Shown here piece by piece: positions 13,596-19,529 of a stretch of 19,529 nucleotides of DNA. A program made the translations under genes and the position numbers. The notes under the pieces are model-generated. The model was not told the DNA's origin, made no database searches, and saw only the letters and a program-made list of their open reading frames with translations. Every line of letters starts with the position of its first letter. Within the stretch, counting starts at the first letter, position 1. This DNA comes from JBHEMT01 sp046262435 (GTDB lineage: Bacteria; Chloroflexota; Dormibacteria; Aeolococcales; Aeolococcaceae), in assembly GCA_046262435.1 (NCBI GenBank), contig JBHEMT010000074.1, positions 1-19,529 of the forward strand, written 5' to 3'.

Positions 13596-14567
13596 TCATC
13601 GGGAGGGGCCGGCCTCCTCTCCCCCGAGGGGCAGTGAGGCCTGACCGGGCGCGGCAGCGCCACGGTGCGGGGACGACCCGACGGCCCCGGCGTCGCGCTC
13701 GCGCATCCGTTCGGCGATCGGTGGGGGCGGTTCGGGCAGAGCGACGTCGAGCAGCCGCGCCATGTCGAACGCGTTGACCACGGCGTAGTTGTCGCGGTTG
13801 TTGTTCATCAGCACGTGCACCGGGACTGCGCGCGCCGCCGCGGCGCGGATCGGTGCGGCCCACTCAGCCAGCTGCGCGGGCGCGTAGAGGTAGTCGAAAC
13901 GTTCCGTGCTGCTGGTTGCATCCCTGATGTACCAGGTGCGCCGGTTGCGGCCATGAAAACGGACCAGGGCAAGGCGTGGCGAGGTGATCGCCAGGTGGGC
14001 CGGTGCGGTGGCATCGCCGATCTGCGGTGCGTCCACGCCGACCATGGTGGCGTCCAGCTCACGGAGCAGTTCCTCGGTTCGGGGCAGAGCATCCGCATCG
14101 AACCAGGAGCGGTGCCGGAACTCGATGGCGACGATGTCGTCGGGATGTCGGTCGCGCGCCTCCATGAGGATCTCGCGGTTGGCGGAGTTGTCCTTGAACC
14201 ACGGGGGAAACTGGTAGTGGATGGCGAGGAGCCTGCCGGCTGCGCGGAGCGGCGCGATCGCGCCGAGAAAGTCGCGCTCCTCCTCGGGCGTGGGCGGTCG
14301 CGGCCGGCCTCCCTCGCGCTCGTGGCGGGTCAACGAACGGTAGGCCTTGACGTTGAAACGAAAGCTCTCCGGGGTGCGCTCCAGCCAGCCCTCAACCACC
14401 GGAGGTTTGGGAATGCCATAGAAGGTCGTGTCGACCTCGACCATCGGGAAGAAGCGCGAGTAGTACGAGAGCTTCTCTTTCTGACGGCCGCCTCGCTCCA
14501 GTTCAGGCGGGTAGAAGTTCTTGTGGTCAGCCCAGTTGGAGGTGCCGATGAGGATCGGTGCGGGCAT
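13596..14567 (-). CDS. DUF72 family protein (YecE-like TIM barrel)
   Basis: A 323-residue protein of the DUF72/YecE family. Supporting segments are the N-terminal ILIGTSNWADHKNFYP, then YYSRFFPMVEVDTTFYGIPKP, FRFNVKAYRSLTRH, IHYQFPPWF, VAIEFRHRSWF, LVRFHGRNRRTWY and FDYLYAPAQLAEWA. The family has a TIM-barrel-type fold, and its reaction is not established. The normal domain ends near residue ~275 (HVLMNNNRDNYAVVNAFDMARLL). The last ~45 residues are a Pro/Arg/Gly-rich extension. ATG 14567 matches the family start; TAGGGT lies 6 nt upstream and there is no ribosome site, suggesting a leaderless mRNA. It is divergent from the phosphatase gene, with 81 bp between the two starts. Confidence 0.92.
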   Translation of the reverse strand: MPAPILIGTSNWADHKNFYPPELERGGRQKEKLSYYSRFFPMVEVDTTFYGIPKPPVVEGWLERTPESFRFNVKAYRSLTRHEREGGRPRPPTPEEERDFLGAIAPLRAAGRLLAIHYQFPPWFKDNSANREILMEARDRHPDDIVAIEFRHRSWFDADALPRTEELLRELDATMVGVDAPQIGDATAPAHLAITSPRLALVRFHGRNRRTWYIRDATSSTERFDYLYAPAQLAEWAAPIRAAAARAVPVHVLMNNNRDNYAVVNAFDMARLLDVALPEPPPPIAERMRERDAGAVGSSPHRGAAAPGQASLPLGGEEAGPSR

Positions 14568-14573
14568 GGGCCA

Positions 14574-14579
14574 ACCCTA
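14574..14579 (-). promoter_or_regulatory. -10 box TAGGGT, leaderless-type, 6 nt before ATG 14567
   Basis: A TANNNT hexamer on the minus strand. With the box at 14637-14642 on the other strand it forms a compact divergent promoter pair in an 81-bp gap. Confidence 0.45.
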
Positions 14580-14636
14580 CGCGACGTTCCGTCGGCGCGT
14601 TCGGCGGCCGGTAGAGCGGTCGATTGCCGGCTTGGC

Positions 14637-14642
14637 TACCCT
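14637..14642 (+). promoter_or_regulatory. -10 box TACCCT, leaderless-type, 6 nt before ATG 14649
   Basis: A TANNNT hexamer with a 6-nt gap (GGGTTG) to the ATG and no Shine-Dalgarno sequence. No clear -35 is seen. Confidence 0.45.
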
Positions 14643-14648
14643 GGGTTG

Positions 14649-15440
14649 ATGAGCCCGGCCGACCTGCGCACCGTCGCCATCCGCGCGGCGGAGGCGGGTG
14701 TCGCCGCCGTTCTCGACTTCCGGGCGAGGGCGGCAGCGCTGGATGTCGAGTCTAAGGGGATCGGCGACTACGTCACCGCCGCGGACCGTGAGGCTGAGGC
14801 GGCGGTGCTGGCGGTGCTCGCCGAGGCCACGCCCGACATCGCCGTGCTCGCCGAGGAGTCGGGCGGGGTCAGCGGCGATCGCGTGTGGGTGGTGGACCCG
14901 GTCGACGGCACCACCAACTTCCTACGCGGCTTCCCCATCGTCGGGGTCAGCGTCGGCCTGCTCGAGGAGGGCATGCCGGTGGCCGGAGCGGTGGCGGCCC
15001 CAGAGCTGGGCAGGCTGTGGAGCGCGGCACGCGGCCAGGGCGCTCACGACCGTGACGGCCGGCGGCTGCGGGTCCGCCCCGCTCAGGGCGCGGGGGTCGT
15101 GGCCACCGGCTTTCCCTTCCGCCGTCCCGACAACCTGGCTCGCTACCGGCCGGTCCTCGACCGGTCACTCACCGAGTTCGAGGACCTGCGCCGCGCCGGC
15201 GCGGCATCGCTCGACCTCGCCTTCTCTGCCGCCGGAGTGTTCGACGGCTACTTCGAGCTCGGGCTCTCCCCCTGGGATGTCGCCGCAGGGGGTCTGCTGG
15301 TGCTCGAGGCCGGGGGGGTGGTCACCGACTGGAGCGGCGACGCGCGCGCGATCTACGCCACCGGAGACGTGCTCGCCGGAGCGCCCGAGTGGCATGAGCG
15401 AATGCTCGACATGGTGCTCGGCGCCGGGATCCGCGGGTGA
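14649..15440 (+). CDS. Inositol-monophosphatase-family phosphatase
   Basis: A 263-residue Mg2+-dependent sugar/polyol phosphatase of the IMPase superfamily. Motifs in order: K36 in ESKGIGDYVTAAD, E69/E70 in LAEESG, the metal-binding DPVDGTTNF (83-91), and SPWDVAAGGLLVLEAGG (208-224) with W209 and D210. Substrates in this family include myo-inositol phosphates, fructose 1,6-bisphosphate, PAP and histidinol phosphate; sequence alone does not choose. The ATG at 14649 gives the normal family length, has TACCCT 6 nt upstream, and fits a leaderless start; the frame is open far upstream but that part is antisense to the DUF72 gene. The TGA overlaps the GTG of the RibD_C reductase gene (GTGA), so the two are coupled and may work on related phosphorylated ribityl or sugar compounds. 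Confidence 0.92.
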   Translation: MSPADLRTVAIRAAEAGVAAVLDFRARAAALDVESKGIGDYVTAADREAEAAVLAVLAEATPDIAVLAEESGGVSGDRVWVVDPVDGTTNFLRGFPIVGVSVGLLEEGMPVAGAVAAPELGRLWSAARGQGAHDRDGRRLRVRPAQGAGVVATGFPFRRPDNLARYRPVLDRSLTEFEDLRRAGAASLDLAFSAAGVFDGYFELGLSPWDVAAGGLLVLEAGGVVTDWSGDARAIYATGDVLAGAPEWHERMLDMVLGAGIRG

Positions 15441-16270
15441 TCCCCGCGTTTACCGTCCTCGAGGACGACGAACTGGGGGAGGCGCCAGGGCACGCACTGC
15501 TGGCGGCCTACGGAGGTCCGCTGCGCATCCGCGGCGGCGGCCGGCGGGTGGTGGCCAACTTCGTCGCCACCCTCGACGGAGTGATCTCCTTCGGCCCCCG
15601 GGCCGGAGCGGGGGCCGGTGCCGTGAGCCTGGGCTCGGCTGCCGACCGTTTCGTGATGGCCCTGCTTCGGTCGGCCAGTGACGCCCTGCTCATCGGGGCC
15701 GCGACACTGCGTCGCGACCCGCACCATCAGTGGACCGCCGCCACCGTCTTTCCGACCCTCGCGGACCAACTGGCCGACCTCCGGCGGGAGATCACCGGCG
15801 AGGTGACACCGGCTCCGCTGGTGATCGTGACCGGTCGCGGCGAACTCCCCGCCGAGCACCCCGCGCTCAGCCGGCCACAGACCGAGGTACTGGTCGTCAC
15901 CACCAGTTCCGGGCGGCCCCGCCTCCCGGTGCTCGGTGCCGGGGCCCGGGCCGTGGTGGCCGGGGCGGAGCCGCCTCTCGACCCCCGCCGAATCCTCGAG
16001 GCCGTGGCTGGCGAGCTTGGCGCCGCCACCGTGCTCACCGAGGCCGGACCGTCGCTGTTCAGCCAGCTGCTCGCGACGGGAGCTGTGGACGAGCTGTTCC
16101 TCACCCTGGCGCCGCAGCTTGCCGGGCTCGGCGCCGACGGCCGGCTCGGACTGCTCGGCGATGCCTGGTTCGCGCCCGATGCCACCCCTCGCCTGCGGCT
16201 GCGGTCGCTGCGCCGTGCCGACCAGCATCTTCTGCTGCGCTATGCGGTCGAAACCTCCGACCCCGCGTAA
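15437..16270 (+). CDS. RibD C-terminal-domain / pyrimidine reductase family protein
   Basis: A 277-residue NADPH-dependent reductase of the RibD_C/dihydrofolate-reductase-like fold. Visible signatures are VVANFVATLDGVISFG (38-53), LRSASDALLIGAATLRRD (77-94), LVIVTGRGELPAEHP, VLTEAGPSLFSQLL (199-212) and DELFLTLAPQLAG (218-230). In riboflavin synthesis this domain reduces the ribosyl side chain of the deaminated pyrimidine. Here it stands alone without the RibD deaminase domain, so it may be a RibD-like reductase of another pathway. The GTG start at 15437 overlaps the phosphatase stop by GTGA. An extra ~35 N-terminal residues precede the conserved fold. A leaderless-type promoter for fabI follows its TAA within 34 bp. 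Confidence 0.85.
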   Translation: MIPAFTVLEDDELGEAPGHALLAAYGGPLRIRGGGRRVVANFVATLDGVISFGPRAGAGAGAVSLGSAADRFVMALLRSASDALLIGAATLRRDPHHQWTAATVFPTLADQLADLRREITGEVTPAPLVIVTGRGELPAEHPALSRPQTEVLVVTTSSGRPRLPVLGAGARAVVAGAEPPLDPRRILEAVAGELGAATVLTEAGPSLFSQLLATGAVDELFLTLAPQLAGLGADGRLGLLGDAWFAPDATPRLRLRSLRRADQHLLLRYAVETSDPA

Positions 16271-16291
16271 CCCGCCCGCTGCGCCCTGCAC

Positions 16292-16297
16292 TACGGT
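16292..16297 (+). promoter_or_regulatory. -10 box TACGGT, leaderless-type, 7 nt before GTG 16305
   Basis: A TANNNT hexamer in the 34-bp gap between the reductase and fabI genes. There is no ribosome site upstream of the GTG. Confidence 0.45.
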
Positions 16298-16304
16298 AGA
16301 CGCC

Positions 16305-17159
16305 GTGACCGACATCGCTGATCCTCCCACCGCGCCGTCGGAGGCGTCCGGGCCGGCAACAGGCGTGCTCGCCGGACACCGCATCCTTGTGACCGGGGTG
16401 CTCACCCCCCGGTCCATCGCCTATGGCATCGCGGAGGCGTGTGCCGCAGCTGGCGCCGAGCTGGTGCTGACCTCCTTCGGCAGGGCGATGTCGCTGACCG
16501 AGCGCAGCGCGCGGCGCCTCCCCGGCGGACCACCGGTGCTGGAGATGGACATCACCAAACCGGAGCAGGTGACCACGGCGGTAGGTGAGGCGCACCGGCG
16601 GATGGGAGGACTCGACGGAGCCGTCCACGCGATTGGTTTCGCCCCCGAGGACTGCCTCGGCGGCCGTTTTCTGGAGACTCCGTGGGAGTCGGTGGCGACG
16701 GCGATGCAGGTCAGCACCTACTCGATGAAGGCGCTTGCCGCCGCCTGCGCGCCCCTCATGCCGGAGCGTGGCGGGGCGCTCCTCACCCTCACCTTCGACG
16801 CCTCGCTGGCGTGGCCGTTATATGACTGGATGGGGCCGGCCAAGGCGGCCCTTGAAAGCGTGGTCAGGTACCTCGCCCGCGACCTCGGGCCGCGAGGCAT
16901 CCGGGTGAACTCGCTGTCCGCGGGTCCGCTCGACACCGTGGCTGCCAAGTCGATCCCGGGCTTTGCCGGGTTGAAGCGGCTTTGGACCGAGGGCGCGCCG
17001 CTGGGCTGGGACACGGCCGACAACGGACCCGTGGCCGACGCCGCCGTGTTCCTGCTCAGCTCGATGGCGCGCGGTATCAGCGGCGAGGTCGTCCACGTTG
17101 ACGGCGGCTTTCACTCGCAGGGAGCCCCTGCCCGGCCGCTCAGTGCCGGGGGGGAATGA
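16305..17159 (+). CDS. fabI: Enoyl-[acyl-carrier-protein] reductase, InhA-like
   Basis: A 284-residue short-chain dehydrogenase that performs the last reduction of each fatty-acid elongation cycle, using NADH. The N-terminus has the diagnostic GHRILVTGVLTPRSIAYGIA (24-43), then DGAVHAIGFAPEDCLGG (104-120) and STYSMKAL. The catalytic pair is Y173 and K180 in WPLYDWMGPAKAALES. It then has GPRGIRVNSLSAGPLDTVAAKSIPGF and a C-terminal GEVVHVDGGFH. The APEDCLGG and AWPLYDWM segments resemble the actinobacterial InhA branch more than the E. coli enzyme. The start GTG 16305 is supported by TACGGT 7 nt upstream; the open frame extends further back but would overlap the reductase gene. The first ~22 residues are a Pro/Ala-rich extension. 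fabF follows after 7 nt. Confidence 0.95.
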   Translation: MTDIADPPTAPSEASGPATGVLAGHRILVTGVLTPRSIAYGIAEACAAAGAELVLTSFGRAMSLTERSARRLPGGPPVLEMDITKPEQVTTAVGEAHRRMGGLDGAVHAIGFAPEDCLGGRFLETPWESVATAMQVSTYSMKALAAACAPLMPERGGALLTLTFDASLAWPLYDWMGPAKAALESVVRYLARDLGPRGIRVNSLSAGPLDTVAAKSIPGFAGLKRLWTEGAPLGWDTADNGPVADAAVFLLSSMARGISGEVVHVDGGFHSQGAPARPLSAGGE

Positions 17160-17166
17160 GCCGCTG

Positions 17167-18435
17167 ATGAACCAGGGCAACGGGCACGCGGCACACGGAC
17201 GGGTGCGGGTGGTCATCACCGGCATGGGCGTCGTTTCCCCGGTGGGCAACGACGTGGCCGCGATGTGGGCGTCGATCCGGGAGGGTGTCGGCGGGGTTGG
17301 CCCGATCACCGGCTTTGATGCCTCTGCGCTGCCGGTGCGCATTGCCGCAGAGGTGCGCGACTTCGATGCCGACGCCCTGGTCGGTCGCAAGGAGGCGCGG
17401 CGCACCGCGCGTAACATCCAGTTCGCGCTGGTGGCGGCCCGGGAGGCGGTCGCCGACAGCGGGCTTGACATCCGTGCCCTGGGACCCGACGCGGGCGTGT
17501 GCATCGCCTCCGGGATCGGCGGCATCGAGGTGCTGGAGAACGCAACGATCACCCTGCAGGAGCGTGGTCATCGTCGAGTGTCGCCCTTCACGGTGCCGGC
17601 GATGATCGCCGACATGGCTGCGGGGATGGTCTCCATGGACCATGGAGCGAAGGGACCGAACTTCGCGGTGGTCAGCGCATGCGCTTCGGGTACCCATGCC
17701 ATCGGCGAGGCGGCCGAGTGGATCCGGCGGGGTGACGCTGTGGCGGTGCTCGCCGGTGGGACCGAGGCGGCGGTGACTCCGGTCGCCGTGGCGTCGTTCG
17801 CCGCCATGCAGGCCCTCTCCACCCGCAACGACGACCCCGGCCGCGCCTCGCGGCCGTTCGACAGGGACCGCGACGGCTTTGTCATGGGCGAGGGGGCCGG
17901 TATCGTCGTCCTGGAGGAGTACGAGCACGCCCGCAGCCGGGGCGCACAGATCTACGCCGAGGTGGTCGGGTACGGCAACACCGCCGACGCATCCCACATC
18001 ACTCAGCCGGAGGAAAGTGGCGACGGTGCCCGGCGCTGTGTGGCCCGGGCGCTGCAGCGCGCCGAGCGCTCCCCGGACGAGGTGGACTACATCAACGCGC
18101 ACGGCACCTCGACGCAGCTCAACGACTCGACGGAGACACGCGCCATCAAGGCGGTCTTTGGTGCATCGGCGGGGTCGGTGCCGATGTCCTCGACCAAGTC
18201 GATGGTCGGCCATCTCCTGGGAGCGGCCGGCGCCGTCGAGGCGATCATCACCACCCTGGCCATCCGCGATTCCTTCGTGCCCCCCACCATCAACCTCGAG
18301 GTTGCCGACCCCGAGTGCGACCTCGACTACGTCCCAGGCACCGGCAGGTCTCAGCCGGTGCACCTGGCAATCTCCACGTCGTTCGGCTTCGGTGGGCACA
18401 ACGCCTGTCTGGCGCTCGCACAGGTCGAGGCCTGA
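17167..18435 (+). CDS. fabF: 3-oxoacyl-[acyl-carrier-protein] synthase II
   Basis: A 422-residue condensing enzyme that extends acyl-ACP with malonyl-ACP in type II fatty-acid synthesis. It has the catalytic triad C172 (VVSACASGTHAIG), H312 (INAHGTSTQLND) and H349 with K344 (SSTKSMVGHLLGAAG), plus the FVMGEGAGIVVLE and STSFGFGGHNACL signatures. Length is standard for KAS II. ATG 17167 is chosen because VRVVITGMGVVSPVG follows within ~13 residues as in homologues; the open frame starts earlier inside fabI. The upstream G-rich stretch is a weak ribosome site, so coupling to fabI (7-nt gap) is likely. No acyl-carrier-protein gene lies beside it. The decarboxylative KAS-Q replacement is excluded because the active Cys is present. 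Confidence 0.96.
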   Translation: MNQGNGHAAHGRVRVVITGMGVVSPVGNDVAAMWASIREGVGGVGPITGFDASALPVRIAAEVRDFDADALVGRKEARRTARNIQFALVAAREAVADSGLDIRALGPDAGVCIASGIGGIEVLENATITLQERGHRRVSPFTVPAMIADMAAGMVSMDHGAKGPNFAVVSACASGTHAIGEAAEWIRRGDAVAVLAGGTEAAVTPVAVASFAAMQALSTRNDDPGRASRPFDRDRDGFVMGEGAGIVVLEEYEHARSRGAQIYAEVVGYGNTADASHITQPEESGDGARRCVARALQRAERSPDEVDYINAHGTSTQLNDSTETRAIKAVFGASAGSVPMSSTKSMVGHLLGAAGAVEAIITTLAIRDSFVPPTINLEVADPECDLDYVPGTGRSQPVHLAISTSFGFGGHNACLALAQVEA

Positions 18436-18439
18436 GGGA

Positions 18440-19042
18440 TTGGCCAGAGACCCGGCCGGCGCCGGCGAGGCCGCCCCGGCCGGCGGCCGCCTGGAGCTGC
18501 GTCGCGCGGACGTCACCAGCCTGGTGGCGGACGCCATCGTCAACGCGGCCAACCAGTCCCTGGCGGGTGGTGGCGGCGTTGATGGCGCCATTCATCGGGC
18601 GGCCGGCCCCGAGTTGATGCGCGAGCTGAGTCAGCGGTACGAGCGCTGTCCGACGGGTTCAGCGGTGATCACCGGCGCCGGGCGGCTGCGGGCCCGCCAT
18701 GTGATCCATGCGGTGGGACCGCGCTGGCGCGACGGCGAGCACGGAGAGCCCGAGCTCCTGCGCTCGGCGTACCGGTCAGCGTTCCGGCTGGCAGCGGAGG
18801 CGGGGTGCGCCACCGTTGCGACTCCCTCGATCAGCACCGGGATCTATGGTTTTCCCATCGACCGCGCTGCTCCGATAGCGCTGCAGGAGGCTCGTCTGGC
18901 CCTGAGGCACCCCGGGACGCCACTGACCGAGATCTGCTTTGCGCTGTTCAGCGACGCTGATTTCAAGGTGTTCCGGTCGGCACTGCGCACTGGCGAAGGG
19001 GCGGAGAGCGTCCCGTACCCGCCGCAGAAGTCCAGTTCCTAG
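18440..19042 (+). CDS. Macro-domain protein (ADP-ribose binding / O-acetyl-ADP-ribose deacetylase type)
   Basis: A ~200-residue protein with one macro domain of the MacroD/YmdB type. NAAN (35-38) and GGGGVDGAIHRAAG (43-56), with the probable catalytic Asp at D48, line the ADP-ribose pocket. CPTGSAVITGAGRLRARHVIHAVGPRW (70-96) and PSISTGIYGFP (129-139) complete the fold. Such enzymes bind or hydrolyse O-acetyl-ADP-ribose or remove ADP-ribose from proteins. The domain begins at LELRRADVTSL, so translation must start before it. The only suitable codon after the fabF stop is TTG 18440, 4 nt beyond the stop, with GAGG 9 nt upstream. The frame is open across fabF, which is a shadow. It is the last gene of the fabI-fabF unit, followed by a hairpin. 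Confidence 0.9.
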   Translation: MARDPAGAGEAAPAGGRLELRRADVTSLVADAIVNAANQSLAGGGGVDGAIHRAAGPELMRELSQRYERCPTGSAVITGAGRLRARHVIHAVGPRWRDGEHGEPELLRSAYRSAFRLAAEAGCATVATPSISTGIYGFPIDRAAPIALQEARLALRHPGTPLTEICFALFSDADFKVFRSALRTGEGAESVPYPPQKSSS

Positions 19043-19052
19043 CCTGGTCGGC

Positions 19053-19076
19053 CACCGCGCGGGATTGCGCGCGGTG
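19053..19076 (+). terminator. Hairpin terminator candidate after the macro-domain gene
   Basis: A perfect 9-bp stem CACCGCGCG/CGCGCGGTG with a 6-nt GGATTG loop begins 10 nt after the TAG of the macro-domain gene. There is no T-run, as is common in GC-rich genomes, so it may be a non-canonical terminator or a 3'-end stabiliser. Confidence 0.6.
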
Positions 19077-19144
19077 TGCAGCGCGGGCTGACCCAGACCT
19101 GTCCCCATGCCGGGCCCGAAGGCATAGAGTCGGGGCGAGGTGGC

Positions 19145-19150
19145 AGGGGG
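19145..19150 (+). promoter_or_regulatory. Ribosome binding site of the alpha/beta hydrolase
   Basis: AGGGGG, 9 nt before ATG 19160. A TAGAGT at 19125-19130 further upstream could be the -10 box, but no matching -35 is clear. Confidence 0.55.
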
Positions 19151-19159
19151 ACGAGCGCG

Positions 19160-19529
19160 ATGGTGAGCCCGGGCCGACGGCCGGCCGCATCGCCCTGGCC
19201 GCTCCGCCTGCTGCTCGCCGCTCTCCTCGCCGCCCCACTGGCTGCCGGCGTGGTGCCGCTCGCCAGGGTGGCCGCGGCGAGCCCCGGCCCGGCGGTGCAC
19301 AGCACCACCCTGACGTACTGCACGCCGCAACGCCAGCCGCTGCAGCTTGATCTCAGCACCCCGCGCGGCTGGCAGCGTCGCCGGTCACCGGTGGTCGTCT
19401 TCGTTCACGGTGGCTCGTGGGCGTACGGCAGTCGCCGCTCCGGCGACCTTCTCGAGGTGCTCCGGCCAGCCCTGCTGGAACGCGGCTTTGCCTTCGCGGC
19501 GGTGGACTACCGGTTGGCCGGCACCGCGC
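19160..19529 (+). CDS. Secreted alpha/beta hydrolase (esterase/lipase-like), N-terminal part
   Basis: Only the first 123 codons are in the window; the gene runs off the right edge. The N-terminus looks like a signal peptide: MVSPGRRP, a hydrophobic core of Leu/Ala (LRLLLAALLAAPLAAGVVPL) and a cleavage-like ARVAAAS. A strand pattern with the oxyanion-hole motif VVVFVHGGSWAYGS follows, then GFAFAAVDYRLAG, as in BD-FAE/acetyl-esterase-type hydrolases. The nucleophile and the rest of the triad lie beyond the edge. ATG 19160 is supported by AGGGGG 9 nt upstream. It should be exported and act on an ester or similar bond; the substrate is unknown. Confidence 0.8.
   Translation, partial: MVSPGRRPAASPWPLRLLLAALLAAPLAAGVVPLARVAAASPGPAVHSTTLTYCTPQRQPLQLDLSTPRGWQRRRSPVVVFVHGGSWAYGSRRSGDLLEVLRPALLERGFAFAAVDYRLAGTA

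Noticed and set aside
12421..13644. A 407-codon plus-strand frame over the small minus-strand genes
   Set aside because: Composition is Arg/Pro/Gly-rich and domain-free. The opposite strand has better start signals (AGGAGG at 13408-13413, leaderless boxes) and a structured zinc motif.
1..19529. tRNA genes, CRISPR arrays, insertion-sequence ends, attachment sites
   Set aside because: No T-loop-like GGTTCGAATCC, regularly spaced repeats, transposase motifs or flanking inverted repeats with target duplications were seen on reading both strands.

Overview
This is a very GC-rich (about 70% by eye), gene-dense chromosomal segment with strong third-position GC bias, which opens long false frames antisense to most genes. 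An InhA-like enoyl-ACP reductase, a DUF2332 protein, a stand-alone RibD C-terminal-type reductase, a NarL-family kinase and several apparently leaderless genes fit a high-GC Terrabacteria lineage (Actinomycetota, or Chloroflexota/Dormibacterota-like). No rRNA or taxonomic marker is present, so this placement is an inference.

Layout. (1) 1-1372, plus: an orphan beta-class DNA methyltransferase, open to the left edge, and a 67-residue membrane protein. (2) 1362-8500, minus, read right to left: a pseudo-receiver-PAS-GAF-HisKA_3 sensor kinase, a receiver-EAL protein overlapping it by ATGA, an unrecognised Cys-motif protein, a CitE/HpcH-type CoA-ester lyase, a DUF2332 protein overlapping the lyase by GTGA, and an acyl-CoA dehydrogenase. 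(3) 8501-8828: a 328-bp divergent control region. (4) 8829-12255, plus: an SF1 Upf1/Dna2-like helicase with a zinc ribbon and a long Arg-rich tail, then a cysteine-free glutaredoxin-like/PDZ fusion 7 nt later. (5) 12271-14567, minus: a Cys-rich zinc-finger protein, two unrecognised small proteins and a DUF72 protein. (6) 14649-19042, plus: an inositol-monophosphatase-fold phosphatase overlapping a RibD_C reductase by GTGA, an InhA-like FabI, FabF, and a macro-domain protein. (7) From 19160, plus: the start of a secreted alpha/beta hydrolase, cut by the right edge.

Functional themes. The kinase and REC-EAL pair look like a two-component system whose output is c-di-GMP breakdown. The lyase, DUF2332 protein and dehydrogenase form an acyl-CoA metabolism operon. 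FabI and FabF are consecutive fatty-acid elongation enzymes. The phosphatase and reductase are translationally coupled and may perform neighbouring steps. Five starts between 12564 and 16305 carry a TANNNT box 6-7 nt upstream and no Shine-Dalgarno sequence, which is the pattern of leaderless transcripts; other genes in the window have clear AGGAGG-type sites.

I found no CRISPR array, insertion sequence, integrase, tRNA or obvious defence island. Most of the window is ordinary housekeeping sequence. The most unusual items are the kinase/REC-EAL pairing, the redox-dead glutaredoxin-PDZ fusion beside the Arg-tailed helicase, the phosphatase/reductase coupling, the clustered leaderless promoters and the macro-domain gene behind fabF.
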